Assembly: GCA_035705495.1 (NCBI GenBank)
Contig: DASSWB010000026.1
Coordinates: 22,984 to 86,983, forward strand
Direction of reading: 5' to 3'
From: DASSWB01 sp035705495
GTDB lineage: Bacteria; Bacteroidota; Bacteroidia; Flavobacteriales; Flavobacteriaceae
Length of the DNA stretch: 64,000 nucleotides
A model generated the notes under the pieces. It ran no database searches, was not told where the DNA came from, and saw nothing but the letters and a program-made list of their open reading frames with translations. Made by a program: the position numbers and the translations under genes. Positions 17,608 through 26,269 of this stretch are shown one piece after another; position 1 is the first letter of the stretch, and every line of letters begins with the position of its first letter.

Positions 17608-18744
17608 TTACTCCGCAGCTGGAACATCACCTAAAAGCTGTGCGATTTTTGCCTCTAAAGCATCTCCTCGTAAATCTTTCGCGACAATAATTCCATCTTC
17701 ATTCAAAATAAAGGTAGCAGGGATAGATCTCACTCCGTAAGTTTGAGCAATTGGTTCCTGCCAAAACTGTAAGTTGGAAACGTGGTGCCAAGTCAGTTTG
17801 TCTTCTTCAATTGCCCCAAGCCATTTATCTTTTTGTGATGCTTTATCCAGTGAAACACCTATAATGTTCAATCCTTTATCATGGTATTTATTGTAGATTC
17901 TTACCACATTCGGATTTTCAATTCTACAAGGTTTGCACCAAGAAGCCCAAAAATCGATGATGGTTACTTTTCCCATCGCTTCCTCCAAAGAAAATTGTTC
18001 GCCCGTTGGCGTAGGAGCGCTAAAATTTGGTGCTTTTCCTCCAATGTCCACAGCGCTCAAGCTTTCCAAATGTTTCCCCATCGCTTGACCTAAATGTGAA
18101 CTTTTTACATTTTCAGAAAGTGAAGCGTAGATTTTTTTGAGTTCATCGGTAGAATATGCCTTTACATTCATTAAATCCCGTAACGCAATAATGGAAGCCA
18201 ATTTGTCGGGATTAGCCTCTATTAGTTTTCTTTTGTACAATTTGTCATTTTCGTTCACCTTTTCATTTGCTTTGAAAAGTATGTTTAACTGCGTTGAATC
18301 TTTCGTCATCGCCGCTTGTTGCATTGCCATTTGGGCTTCCCGTGATCTTTTTTCCGATTCAGTCAAATGATTTATGTATTCAGAAAAAAGTTCATTTTCA
18401 GGACCCCCGGTTATTTTTGATGCTCGCAAACTGTCTTTGTAAATCTCGAAATTGATTTTTTCGTTTTCTGAAACAAACACTACATTTCCTTTAAGGTTTT
18501 GGAAAGTAAGAAAAGTTATTTCTGGATGTTCTACTTCGGGAAGATCAAGTTCAAATTTTCCGTTTTCAATTACAGCAGTATCAATGGTTTTTGGTTGATT
18601 GTTTTCATCAAGAACTTGTACGTAAATCTCTGAACCATCTTGAATTTCTTCAGAAGTACCGGAAATTACAAATCCTTCGTTCTCTTCTTTTTCACAAGAT
18701 ACGAGTAGAAAAGCACAACATAATAGAGCAAATAAATGTTTCAT
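17608..18744 (-). CDS. TlpA-like thiol-disulfide oxidoreductase lipoprotein
   Basis: A 378-residue lipoprotein. The lipobox is in FALLCCAFLLVSC; I chose the ATG at 18744, which places it correctly, over an upstream in-frame codon that adds seven residues. Residues about 25-130 resemble the DUF4369 domain of Bacteroidota thioredoxin-like lipoproteins. The C-terminal half is a thioredoxin/AhpC-TSA fold with DFWASWCKPCRIENP, whose CxxC is WCKPC, and the cis-Pro region SIPATFILNEDG. It probably reduces or exchanges disulfides in envelope proteins or cytochrome maturation. Confidence 0.92.
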   Translation of the reverse strand: MKHLFALLCCAFLLVSCEKEENEGFVISGTSEEIQDGSEIYVQVLDENNQPKTIDTAVIENGKFELDLPEVEHPEITFLTFQNLKGNVVFVSENEKINFEIYKDSLRASKITGGPENELFSEYINHLTESEKRSREAQMAMQQAAMTKDSTQLNILFKANEKVNENDKLYKRKLIEANPDKLASIIALRDLMNVKAYSTDELKKIYASLSENVKSSHLGQAMGKHLESLSAVDIGGKAPNFSAPTPTGEQFSLEEAMGKVTIIDFWASWCKPCRIENPNVVRIYNKYHDKGLNIIGVSLDKASQKDKWLGAIEEDKLTWHHVSNLQFWQEPIAQTYGVRSIPATFILNEDGIIVAKDLRGDALEAKIAQLLGDVPAAE

Positions 18745-18877
18745 ATTGATATAATTTGGATACAAAAATACAGAACTGCTGTTATATAATAGTAGTAATG
18801 ACCTAAATTATTGTTAATTCGATTGGCTAATGGGTGTTCATTTTTTATAAATCTTAATTTTAGAGGAAATTTTATAT

Positions 18878-21241
18878 ATGAACCCTGAATTTTTACATTC
18901 TCCCTTGAAAATACTCATTAGTTTTCACAAAATTATTGAACAGTATGAGAAGGAGTTGGAACGTGAAAAAAATCCGATAGTTCAGGACTATATTGTCAGG
19001 GTGCTTCAGTATTTGAATGATTATCCGCAGTTGGTCGATGGAATTACCAATTTTTCAGAATTAAAAAATTACAGAGATCCTATAAAATTACTTCTCAGTG
19101 ATCTTTTTCCGCACGTTTTGACAAACAATGAAATAAAAGCGGTTACTATTCCTTTTCAAGACAAGGTGTTTAACCTTTCCAATAAATTTAAAAATATTCT
19201 GGAAAACGCCGGAGAGGATTTTCATATGGAAATAAGAAATCTGGACGAAGATTCACGGTATATTTTTACCTGCATTCTTATCCTTAATGTCCATTATCAA
19301 TACAACATTGATTTTTCACATCCGCTCTATTATGACATTCCCGATCAAAATGGGATCATGAAAAATTACAAAATCGATATCAATACTGATTTTATTGAAA
19401 TTTTCCCTGCTGAAAACACCGAAAGCATACAAGATGCAGATGTCGATATTTTACTTCAAAATATTGATGATGTCACCTTATGGAAGGAGAAATTTCCATT
19501 GAATAGCTATGTTTTTAAAGGAATTGCGATATTAAATTTAACCGATGTTACGGTGGGAGATGCGATTTCGGATTTGAAAACGGCATTACTTTCCCAACCA
19601 GTTTCAGAGGAAGATCAACTTTTTCATTTTCAGGAAATTTTCAGGTCCATTTATAAAATCTCAGATTTGGAAGTCGGTTTTACGCTTTATAATGAAGAAA
19701 CGGCTTCATTTGAAAAATTGAGGAAGAAATCAAACAGTTTTATTTTAAACAAAAAAAATAAAGAAGAAGCAGTTGAGGCCATTTGCGATGATTCGTATAA
19801 ATCCATTCTAGAAGATAAATTAATTTTTTCCATTTCCAATGTAGATCGGTACGTGAGATCTACAGGTACTAATAAGTTGGCACAGAATCTTAAAGAAAGG
19901 GGAATTCAAAGCTGTTTACTCGCGCCAATCGCAAACCGGGACAATCTTTTGGGGATACTTGAATTGGTTTCCAAAAGAAAAAATGAACTGAACAGCATCA
20001 ATGCAATAAAATTGGAGGGAATTATTCCATATATGGTTACTGCGATCCAAAGAAATAAAACCGAATTTGAAAATAGGGTGAAAGCTGTCATCCAAAGTGA
20101 ATGTACTTCAATACATCCAAGTGTTCTTTGGATTTTTGAAAAGGAGGCGAAAAAATTCATTCGGAATTTGGAAGAAGACGGACTCGCGTCTTTTAGGGAC
20201 ATTGCTTTTGAAGATGTATATCCACTTTACGGCCAGATTGATATCGTGGCTTCTTCCGAAGCAAGAAATGAAGCAATTCAGAAGGATCTACTCCATCAAT
20301 TGCATCTTTTGAAAAATATTTTTGAGGAAGCATACCAACTGGAAGAACTTCCGGTTTACGAGCAAGTTCTTTTCAGGATCAAGGAATTTGAAGATGATTT
20401 GACGACCAGTCTAAATGCATCCAGTGAACAACAAGTTTATAAACTTCTGGAACAAGAAGTGCATCCCATCATGAAGCATATCAAAAAACACAATAAAGAA
20501 TTGAAAGCTTCAATAAAGGAATATTATAAGTTAATCACGCCAAACTCAGGAATTATATATAACCATAGGAAGAATTATGATGAAAGTGTTCAAAAAGTAA
20601 ATCGGGTTTTGGCGAGATACATTGATGCCAAACAACTTGAAGCACAAGAAATATATCCGCATTACTTCGAAAGATATAAAACCGATGGTGTTGAACATAA
20701 TATATACATGGGAGGTGCCCTTTCCAAGAAAGCCTTTAGCATGGTGTATTTGTTCAATCTTAGGATATGGCAATTGAAGACCATGTGCGAAATGGAGAAC
20801 AGGTTTTATCAAATTCAGCAAAACATGCCTTTGGTTCTGCCTGCTGCCTCCCTCATTTTGGTTTACGGCGGAACAGTTTCGATTCGATACAGAATGGATG
20901 AGAAAAAATTTGATGTTGACGGTACCTATAACGCACGTTATGAGATTATAAAAAAGAGAATTGACAAAGCTTATGTGAAAGGAACGGAAGAACGGGTGAC
21001 CCAAAAAGGAAAAATATCCATTATTTATTCCCAAAGCAATGATGAAAAGGAATATTTGAGATATGTAAAATACCTGCAAGCCAAAAATTATTTAGGAGAA
21101 AACGTTGAAATTGTAGAATTGGAAGATGTTCAAGGTGTAGTGGGCCTTAAAGCGATAAGGGCAGAGATTTTATATCATATAGACGAAACAAACCCGAATA
21201 AAGTGGTCCGTTTTGATGAGTTCATAAAAGATTTACATTAG
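18878..21241 (+). CDS. Large GAF-domain protein, conserved unknown
   Basis: A 787-residue soluble-looking protein without signal or membrane segment. About residues 255-395 resemble a GAF domain: FHFQEIFRSIYKISDLEVGF..., then IQSCLLAPIANRDNLLGILELVS. Flanking regions are helical and charged, with no histidine kinase, cyclase, GGDEF or response domain that I can see, so any signalling output is not evident. Its 3' end overlaps the convergent HD-PycTM gene by 9 bases. GAF domains bind small ligands such as cyclic nucleotides, so the neighbourhood with a PycTM domain is suggestive but not proof of a link. Confidence 0.75.
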   Translation: MNPEFLHSPLKILISFHKIIEQYEKELEREKNPIVQDYIVRVLQYLNDYPQLVDGITNFSELKNYRDPIKLLLSDLFPHVLTNNEIKAVTIPFQDKVFNLSNKFKNILENAGEDFHMEIRNLDEDSRYIFTCILILNVHYQYNIDFSHPLYYDIPDQNGIMKNYKIDINTDFIEIFPAENTESIQDADVDILLQNIDDVTLWKEKFPLNSYVFKGIAILNLTDVTVGDAISDLKTALLSQPVSEEDQLFHFQEIFRSIYKISDLEVGFTLYNEETASFEKLRKKSNSFILNKKNKEEAVEAICDDSYKSILEDKLIFSISNVDRYVRSTGTNKLAQNLKERGIQSCLLAPIANRDNLLGILELVSKRKNELNSINAIKLEGIIPYMVTAIQRNKTEFENRVKAVIQSECTSIHPSVLWIFEKEAKKFIRNLEEDGLASFRDIAFEDVYPLYGQIDIVASSEARNEAIQKDLLHQLHLLKNIFEEAYQLEELPVYEQVLFRIKEFEDDLTTSLNASSEQQVYKLLEQEVHPIMKHIKKHNKELKASIKEYYKLITPNSGIIYNHRKNYDESVQKVNRVLARYIDAKQLEAQEIYPHYFERYKTDGVEHNIYMGGALSKKAFSMVYLFNLRIWQLKTMCEMENRFYQIQQNMPLVLPAASLILVYGGTVSIRYRMDEKKFDVDGTYNARYEIIKKRIDKAYVKGTEERVTQKGKISIIYSQSNDEKEYLRYVKYLQAKNYLGENVEIVELEDVQGVVGLKAIRAEILYHIDETNPNKVVRFDEFIKDLH

Positions 21242-22438
21242 GAAATAGGCAATCCCAAAACTGGTAACGCTTAATATTATTCCTATCATGAAAGTTGTGT
21301 AGGTAATTCTAAGTAGTTTGTATTTTCTGTTAAGAACGACGCCCAAATAATACAAATCTTTTGTAAGGGAATTATACACATATTGTTTGTCATTTATAAT
21401 TTCATTCATCGCCCATTCGTATTGTTCATAAGGCATTTTGTGAAAGTTTCCGAAGAAAAGAATATTCACATCCCTATTTTTGACCTGTTCTTTTGTGAAT
21501 TCACCTGAGGTCACATTGGGTCGGGTGGACATAATGGAGAGAATAATGGAAGCCACACTAAACAGAATCAAAATAATTGACGGCACCAAGATATATTTGT
21601 TTGTCATCGTCTCTAGTTGCGGGATAATATTTGCCATTGCCAGAGAAATAATAATCGCGTTTACGGATAGTAAAATATTGGCTTTGGTATCAGCAATATC
21701 ACTGAGTTTTAAATGATTCCGCATGGTCACCCTATACATGGTTTGGATGCTTCTCTCGGGATTGTCGTTTTTATATTTCGCTTTTAATTTCGCTTTAATT
21801 TTTTCTTCCGTGTACTTCTTTTTCTTTTTGTTTTTCTTTTCGAGCAAACTAAAAAGATTTTCTTCCTTGGTTGCCCTCCAATTTTGTATTGCGTAATGCG
21901 TATAGAACTTATGCTCGTGTGTCAGGAATTTAATGTTTTCTTCAACCCATTCAATAGGGTCATAACTTTTAATATGGTTCAACTTGAGTTCTTGCCGCAG
22001 CAATTCACTTGTTTTTTCAAAGTGTTCTTTGGCAAAATGGGAGGAATCGGCATCTTTTAATATTTTCTGAAGCTCTGTTTTGGGCTCAACACCCATTTTG
22101 GTGGCTTTAATACATGAAATTACTTCATCTATTATTTCTTGTGCTACATTTTCTTCTTTTAAAAAAGTGGTGGCAATTTTTATACTTTCTTCTTCGTGTC
22201 CTTTGTAAGTGTGGATATATCCAACGTCGTGAAACCAAGCAGCCAGTAAGACGGTCTCTTCTTGTTTAACATTAATTTGAGATTTTTCAATTATTTCTTT
22301 AGTACTTTTAATTACACGTTTAGTGTGTTTATGGTTGTGATAAAGAAAGGTTGAAGGCAATTTCTCATTAAATAATTGCTCAACAAATTGTTCGACTTTT
22401 TCTAATAATACAGACATTAAAATTGAAGTTTCTGCCAA
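21233..22438 (-). CDS. HD-domain phosphohydrolase fused to a Pycsar effector-like membrane domain
   Basis: A 401-residue protein. Residues about 30-170 form an HD phosphohydrolase-type domain with YHNHKHTKRV, AAWFHDVGY (metal HD pair) and LKDADSSHF. A Lys-rich linker (about 200-225) leads to RNHLKLSDIADTKANILLSVNAII, the diagnostic start of the PycTM/DUF5706 domain, with predicted membrane helices at about 250-272, 280-302 and 377-401. In Pycsar antiphage systems this membrane domain is the effector that responds to cCMP or cUMP. No cyclase is in the window, so a phage-defence role is unproven; the HD fusion suggests it could degrade its own ligand. It is divergent from the phosphatase-Omp85 gene (30-base gap). 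Confidence 0.78.
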   Translation of the reverse strand: MAETSILMSVLLEKVEQFVEQLFNEKLPSTFLYHNHKHTKRVIKSTKEIIEKSQINVKQEETVLLAAWFHDVGYIHTYKGHEEESIKIATTFLKEENVAQEIIDEVISCIKATKMGVEPKTELQKILKDADSSHFAKEHFEKTSELLRQELKLNHIKSYDPIEWVEENIKFLTHEHKFYTHYAIQNWRATKEENLFSLLEKKNKKKKKYTEEKIKAKLKAKYKNDNPERSIQTMYRVTMRNHLKLSDIADTKANILLSVNAIIISLAMANIIPQLETMTNKYILVPSIILILFSVASIILSIMSTRPNVTSGEFTKEQVKNRDVNILFFGNFHKMPYEQYEWAMNEIINDKQYVYNSLTKDLYYLGVVLNRKYKLLRITYTTFMIGIILSVTSFGIAYFLM

Positions 22439-22468
22439 ATTACGAAAATTTCATTCCAAATATTTTTT

Positions 22469-25400
22469 ATGAAAAAAAATAACATATTTCTAACAGTCCT
22501 GGTTTTATTGCTGTCTGTTGGATGTGCTGTAAAAGGACCAAAATATGCCAAAGACGAAAAGACTGCGGATTTTGGCTATCCAAAAAATAAAGAAATTGAA
22601 AAGACATTTTACCTTCTAGGTGATGGAGGAAATTCGTCACCAGAGAATCTTTCCCCGGGAATGCGAGCTTTTAAAACCGTCTTGGATACCGCTGAAACCG
22701 AAGGAGACGTTGTAATGTTTTTGGGCGACAATATTTACCCGGCTGGAATGCCACCCCCAGAACATCCAAACAGAAAACACGCAGAGATTAAAATGAAAGG
22801 TCAGTTGTCATCGCTGTCAGGATTCGATGGTAAAGTGATGTTTATTCCCGGAAACCATGATTGGTACATTAATGGGATAAAAGGTTTGGAAGACCAAAAG
22901 GAATTTATTGAGGAGAATTACGACGGAGATTTCTATTGGGCCCCACCCATCGGAACTGGTTTGGAGGTTTTGGATATTTCCGATGATATCCAAATGATCG
23001 TCATCGATTCCCAATGGTACTTGGAAGATTGGAACGAACATCCTTTAGTAAACGAAAATGCTGAAGAAATTAAGACAAGGGCCGACTTTTTTTTGGAAAT
23101 CGAATCCGAATTAAAAAAAGGACAAAATAAAACCGTGATTTTTGCATTGCACCATCCGTTGCTCACAAATGGACTCCACGGAGGGGAATATAGCTTTCAC
23201 AACCATATTTATCCCACACAAAGTGTCATCCCGCTTCCCATTCTTGGTTCTTTGGCAATGTTGATTAGAACGAGTGGCGGTGTATCCATTCAAGATGCGC
23301 AAAATGAGCAGTACAAATCTTTGGTCAACAGATTAATTACTTTGGCAGAAGGTTCCGAGCGTGTGATATTTGTTTCAGGACATGAACACAATCTTCAATA
23401 TTTAATCAATGATGTAGGTATTAAACAAATTGTTTCGGGTTCGGGTTCAAAATCTTCTTATGTAAGTGTTGGTATGAATGGCTTGTTTGCTTATGAAGGT
23501 GAAGGTTTTGCTGTTTATGATGTTTTTAAAGACGGATCTTCTTGGGTCAGTTTTTATGGAAATGAAAATGGCGTTCCCAAATTGTATTATCAGAAAGAAG
23601 TTTTTAAAGCTCCAGAAGAATTCGACGTTTCCATTCTTCCGGATGAATTCCCTACGACCATAGAAGCTTCTGTGTACGAGCCTGATAAAACTGAAAAAAG
23701 TGATGTTTACGAAAGTATTTGGGGAGACCGGTATCGGGCATTATACGGAACACCTGTAGAAGTGAAAGTGGCAGAGCTCGATACGCTATATGGAGGTTTG
23801 GAAGTAATAAGAAAAGGAGGCGGCCACCAAACTCGAACACTTCGATTAAAGGATAGCTTGGACCGGGAATATAATATGCGGGCCATTGAGAAAAGTGCTG
23901 TTCAGTTTTTACAAACCGTGGCCTATAAAAATGAACCGATTGCTGAAAGGTTTAAAAACACGCTGGCAGAAGATATTATTTTCGATTTTTATACCTCCGC
24001 GCATCCTTATGGTTTTATGACAATTCCTACCTTGTCTGAAGCCGCAGGGATTTTTCACACAAATCCAGATCTTTTTTACATTCCGAAGCAAAAAGCATTG
24101 GGAAAATACAATGAAGAATATGGTGGTGAACTTTACATGATTGAAGAACGTCCCGAAGAAAATTGGGTCGGAACTGAAGGCATTTTTGGTAATCCAAATC
24201 ACGATATTGAAAGTACCGCAGGTTTATACGCTCGATTAAGAAGGGACGAAAAATATAAATTGGATGAAGATGCTTACATAAGAGCGAGATTATTTGATAT
24301 GTTGGTAGGTGACTGGGACCGACACGAAGATCAATGGAGATGGCACGAAAGTGAGGACGAAGAAGGAAATCGAAGAATGTTGCCCATCCCAAGGGATCGG
24401 GATCAGGTTTATTCCAATTTCGATGGTGCATTTTTGGGAACTTTACGAGGTTTGTTTGGTATGGCGAAGCAATTCGTGACTTATTCCGAAGACATTGAAA
24501 ATATAAAATGGTTCAATAGAGCTGCCTTGGGAATGGACAGATCGCTCATCCAGAACAAAGGAAGGGAATCTTGGATCAGGGAAGCAAAATATCTTCAAGA
24601 GCATATTACCGACGAAGTTATAGAAGAAGCATTTTCACATCTACCTAAAGAAACACAAGGTAAATCTGCCAAAGAAATCATTCGAAAATTAAAAGGAAGA
24701 AGGGGAAATCTCGTTTCCATTGCAGAAAGATATTACGATTACTTGGCCGAACTTTCCATTATTACCGGAACAGATAAAGATGATTACATTGAGGTAAAAC
24801 GTTTGGATGATGGGAAAACGGAAGTAATTGTAAGAAGATTAAAAGGTGGAAATAAAGCTGATTTGATCAGTCAAAAAATTTATAATGCAGATGAAACCAA
24901 GGAATTATGGATTTATGGTTTAGCAGATGATGACATATTCGAAGTGAACGGCACTGGTTCAGATCCGATTAAGGTAAGAATTATTGGTGGGCAGAATAAT
25001 GACGTTTACAGAATAAAAACAGGTCACAACGTAAAAGTTTATGATCATGCAACAAAACCCAATACAATTGAACAATGGGGAGAAGCAAAATTCAGGTTTG
25101 CCGATGATTATGAAGTCAATGTTTATAACAAGGACAAAAATATCCTTTCAAACTCCGCATTGATACCGGCATTTGGATATAATCCTGACGACGGATTTAA
25201 ACTGGGCATAAGAAGTATTCGTACGCTCAATGGGTTTAAACGTAACCCTTTTACTGCGCAACATCGGTTTGGTTTGGGGTATTTTTTTGGTACCAAAGGA
25301 TTTTATCTTAATTATGAATCTGAATTCGCACACATTGTCGGAAATTATAATTTATTGGTGGGAGCAAATTATACGGATCCAAATTACGGTAGCAACTTTT

Positions 25401-26185
25401 TTGGAATTGGAAATGAAACCTACAATCCTGAAGATGAATTGGGAAAAGATTACAATCGAACAAGAATTTCTACGATCGGTGTGCAGGCAGGATTACAGCG
25501 TCAGAGCGTTTATGGTAGTTTCTTTAGGTATTTGGCAACATTTGAAGGGATTAAAGTTGAAGAAACCCCAGGCCGATTTATAGATCAATTCGCCAACGAT
25601 GCTCTTTTTGAAAGAAAATATTTTGCAGGTTTGGAAGGAACTTTTAGGTATGAGAGTTATGACGATATCTTGAACCCAACCAACGGATTGTATTTTGATG
25701 CAACGGCAGGAACAAAATTAAATACTTCAAACACTGATAATGCGTATGGGTACATTAATTCTGCTTTCGAAATTTATAATGCCCTAATCCGAAATCGAAA
25801 ATTGGTTTTGAAAACACATCTCAACGGACAATTTTTAATTGGAAAAGGTTATGAATTCTACCAAGCCGCAGTTTTGGGCGGGGAAACAGGATTGAGAGGA
25901 TATAGATCAGAAAGATTTGCGGGTCAATCTGCATTTGCGGCTGGAGGTGATTTAAGATATAGTTTCGATAAATTCAGAACTAAATTTTTGCCTTTTCAAA
26001 TCGGAGTATTTGCCGGATATGATATTGGACGTGTTTGGATTGATGATGGAGATAGTGAGAAATGGCACGACAGTTATGGTGGAGGTTTTTGGGTAAACGG
26101 GGCAAGCGCGATCAACGGCACCTTCAGCTTGTTTCGTGGAAGTGAAGGTTGGCGATTTTCTTTCGGATTCGGGTTTAAATTCTAA
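22469..26185 (+). CDS. Calcineurin-like phosphoesterase fused to an Omp85 outer-membrane barrel
   Basis: A 1238-residue lipoprotein (lipobox LLLSVGC). Residues about 40-330 are a metallophosphoesterase with GDGGNSS, FLGDNIYP, PGNHDWY, FALHHPL and SGHEHNLQ, which supply the metal ligands. A middle region of about 500 residues follows (including DMLVGDWDRHEDQWRW). The C-terminus (about 890-1238) is a barrel with the Omp85/FhaC signature GGETGLRGYRSERF. It should sit in the outer membrane with an enzyme head in the periplasm or outside. Substrate is unknown. Similar fusions occur in other Flavobacteriia. Confidence 0.88.
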   Translation: MKKNNIFLTVLVLLLSVGCAVKGPKYAKDEKTADFGYPKNKEIEKTFYLLGDGGNSSPENLSPGMRAFKTVLDTAETEGDVVMFLGDNIYPAGMPPPEHPNRKHAEIKMKGQLSSLSGFDGKVMFIPGNHDWYINGIKGLEDQKEFIEENYDGDFYWAPPIGTGLEVLDISDDIQMIVIDSQWYLEDWNEHPLVNENAEEIKTRADFFLEIESELKKGQNKTVIFALHHPLLTNGLHGGEYSFHNHIYPTQSVIPLPILGSLAMLIRTSGGVSIQDAQNEQYKSLVNRLITLAEGSERVIFVSGHEHNLQYLINDVGIKQIVSGSGSKSSYVSVGMNGLFAYEGEGFAVYDVFKDGSSWVSFYGNENGVPKLYYQKEVFKAPEEFDVSILPDEFPTTIEASVYEPDKTEKSDVYESIWGDRYRALYGTPVEVKVAELDTLYGGLEVIRKGGGHQTRTLRLKDSLDREYNMRAIEKSAVQFLQTVAYKNEPIAERFKNTLAEDIIFDFYTSAHPYGFMTIPTLSEAAGIFHTNPDLFYIPKQKALGKYNEEYGGELYMIEERPEENWVGTEGIFGNPNHDIESTAGLYARLRRDEKYKLDEDAYIRARLFDMLVGDWDRHEDQWRWHESEDEEGNRRMLPIPRDRDQVYSNFDGAFLGTLRGLFGMAKQFVTYSEDIENIKWFNRAALGMDRSLIQNKGRESWIREAKYLQEHITDEVIEEAFSHLPKETQGKSAKEIIRKLKGRRGNLVSIAERYYDYLAELSIITGTDKDDYIEVKRLDDGKTEVIVRRLKGGNKADLISQKIYNADETKELWIYGLADDDIFEVNGTGSDPIKVRIIGGQNNDVYRIKTGHNVKVYDHATKPNTIEQWGEAKFRFADDYEVNVYNKDKNILSNSALIPAFGYNPDDGFKLGIRSIRTLNGFKRNPFTAQHRFGLGYFFGTKGFYLNYESEFAHIVGNYNLLVGANYTDPNYGSNFFGIGNETYNPEDELGKDYNRTRISTIGVQAGLQRQSVYGSFFRYLATFEGIKVEETPGRFIDQFANDALFERKYFAGLEGTFRYESYDDILNPTNGLYFDATAGTKLNTSNTDNAYGYINSAFEIYNALIRNRKLVLKTHLNGQFLIGKGYEFYQAAVLGGETGLRGYRSERFAGQSAFAAGGDLRYSFDKFRTKFLPFQIGVFAGYDIGRVWIDDGDSEKWHDSYGGGFWVNGASAINGTFSLFRGSEGWRFSFGFGFKF

Positions 26186-26269
26186 AGTTTATTTCTTCGA
26201 AAAAGAGGGTTTAACTTAAGATTTTTCAATTTGAAAAATTCGAATTTTTGTGCAAATTCAACTATTGGA

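Noticed and set aside
20546..21079. A 177-codon minus-strand frame inside the GAF protein gene
   Set aside because: The opposite strand has the long continuous gene with consistent composition; no domain is seen in the shadow.
21233..22438. Calling this a complete Pycsar defence system
   Set aside because: The required pyrimidine cyclase is absent from the window, so only the effector-like domain is supported.
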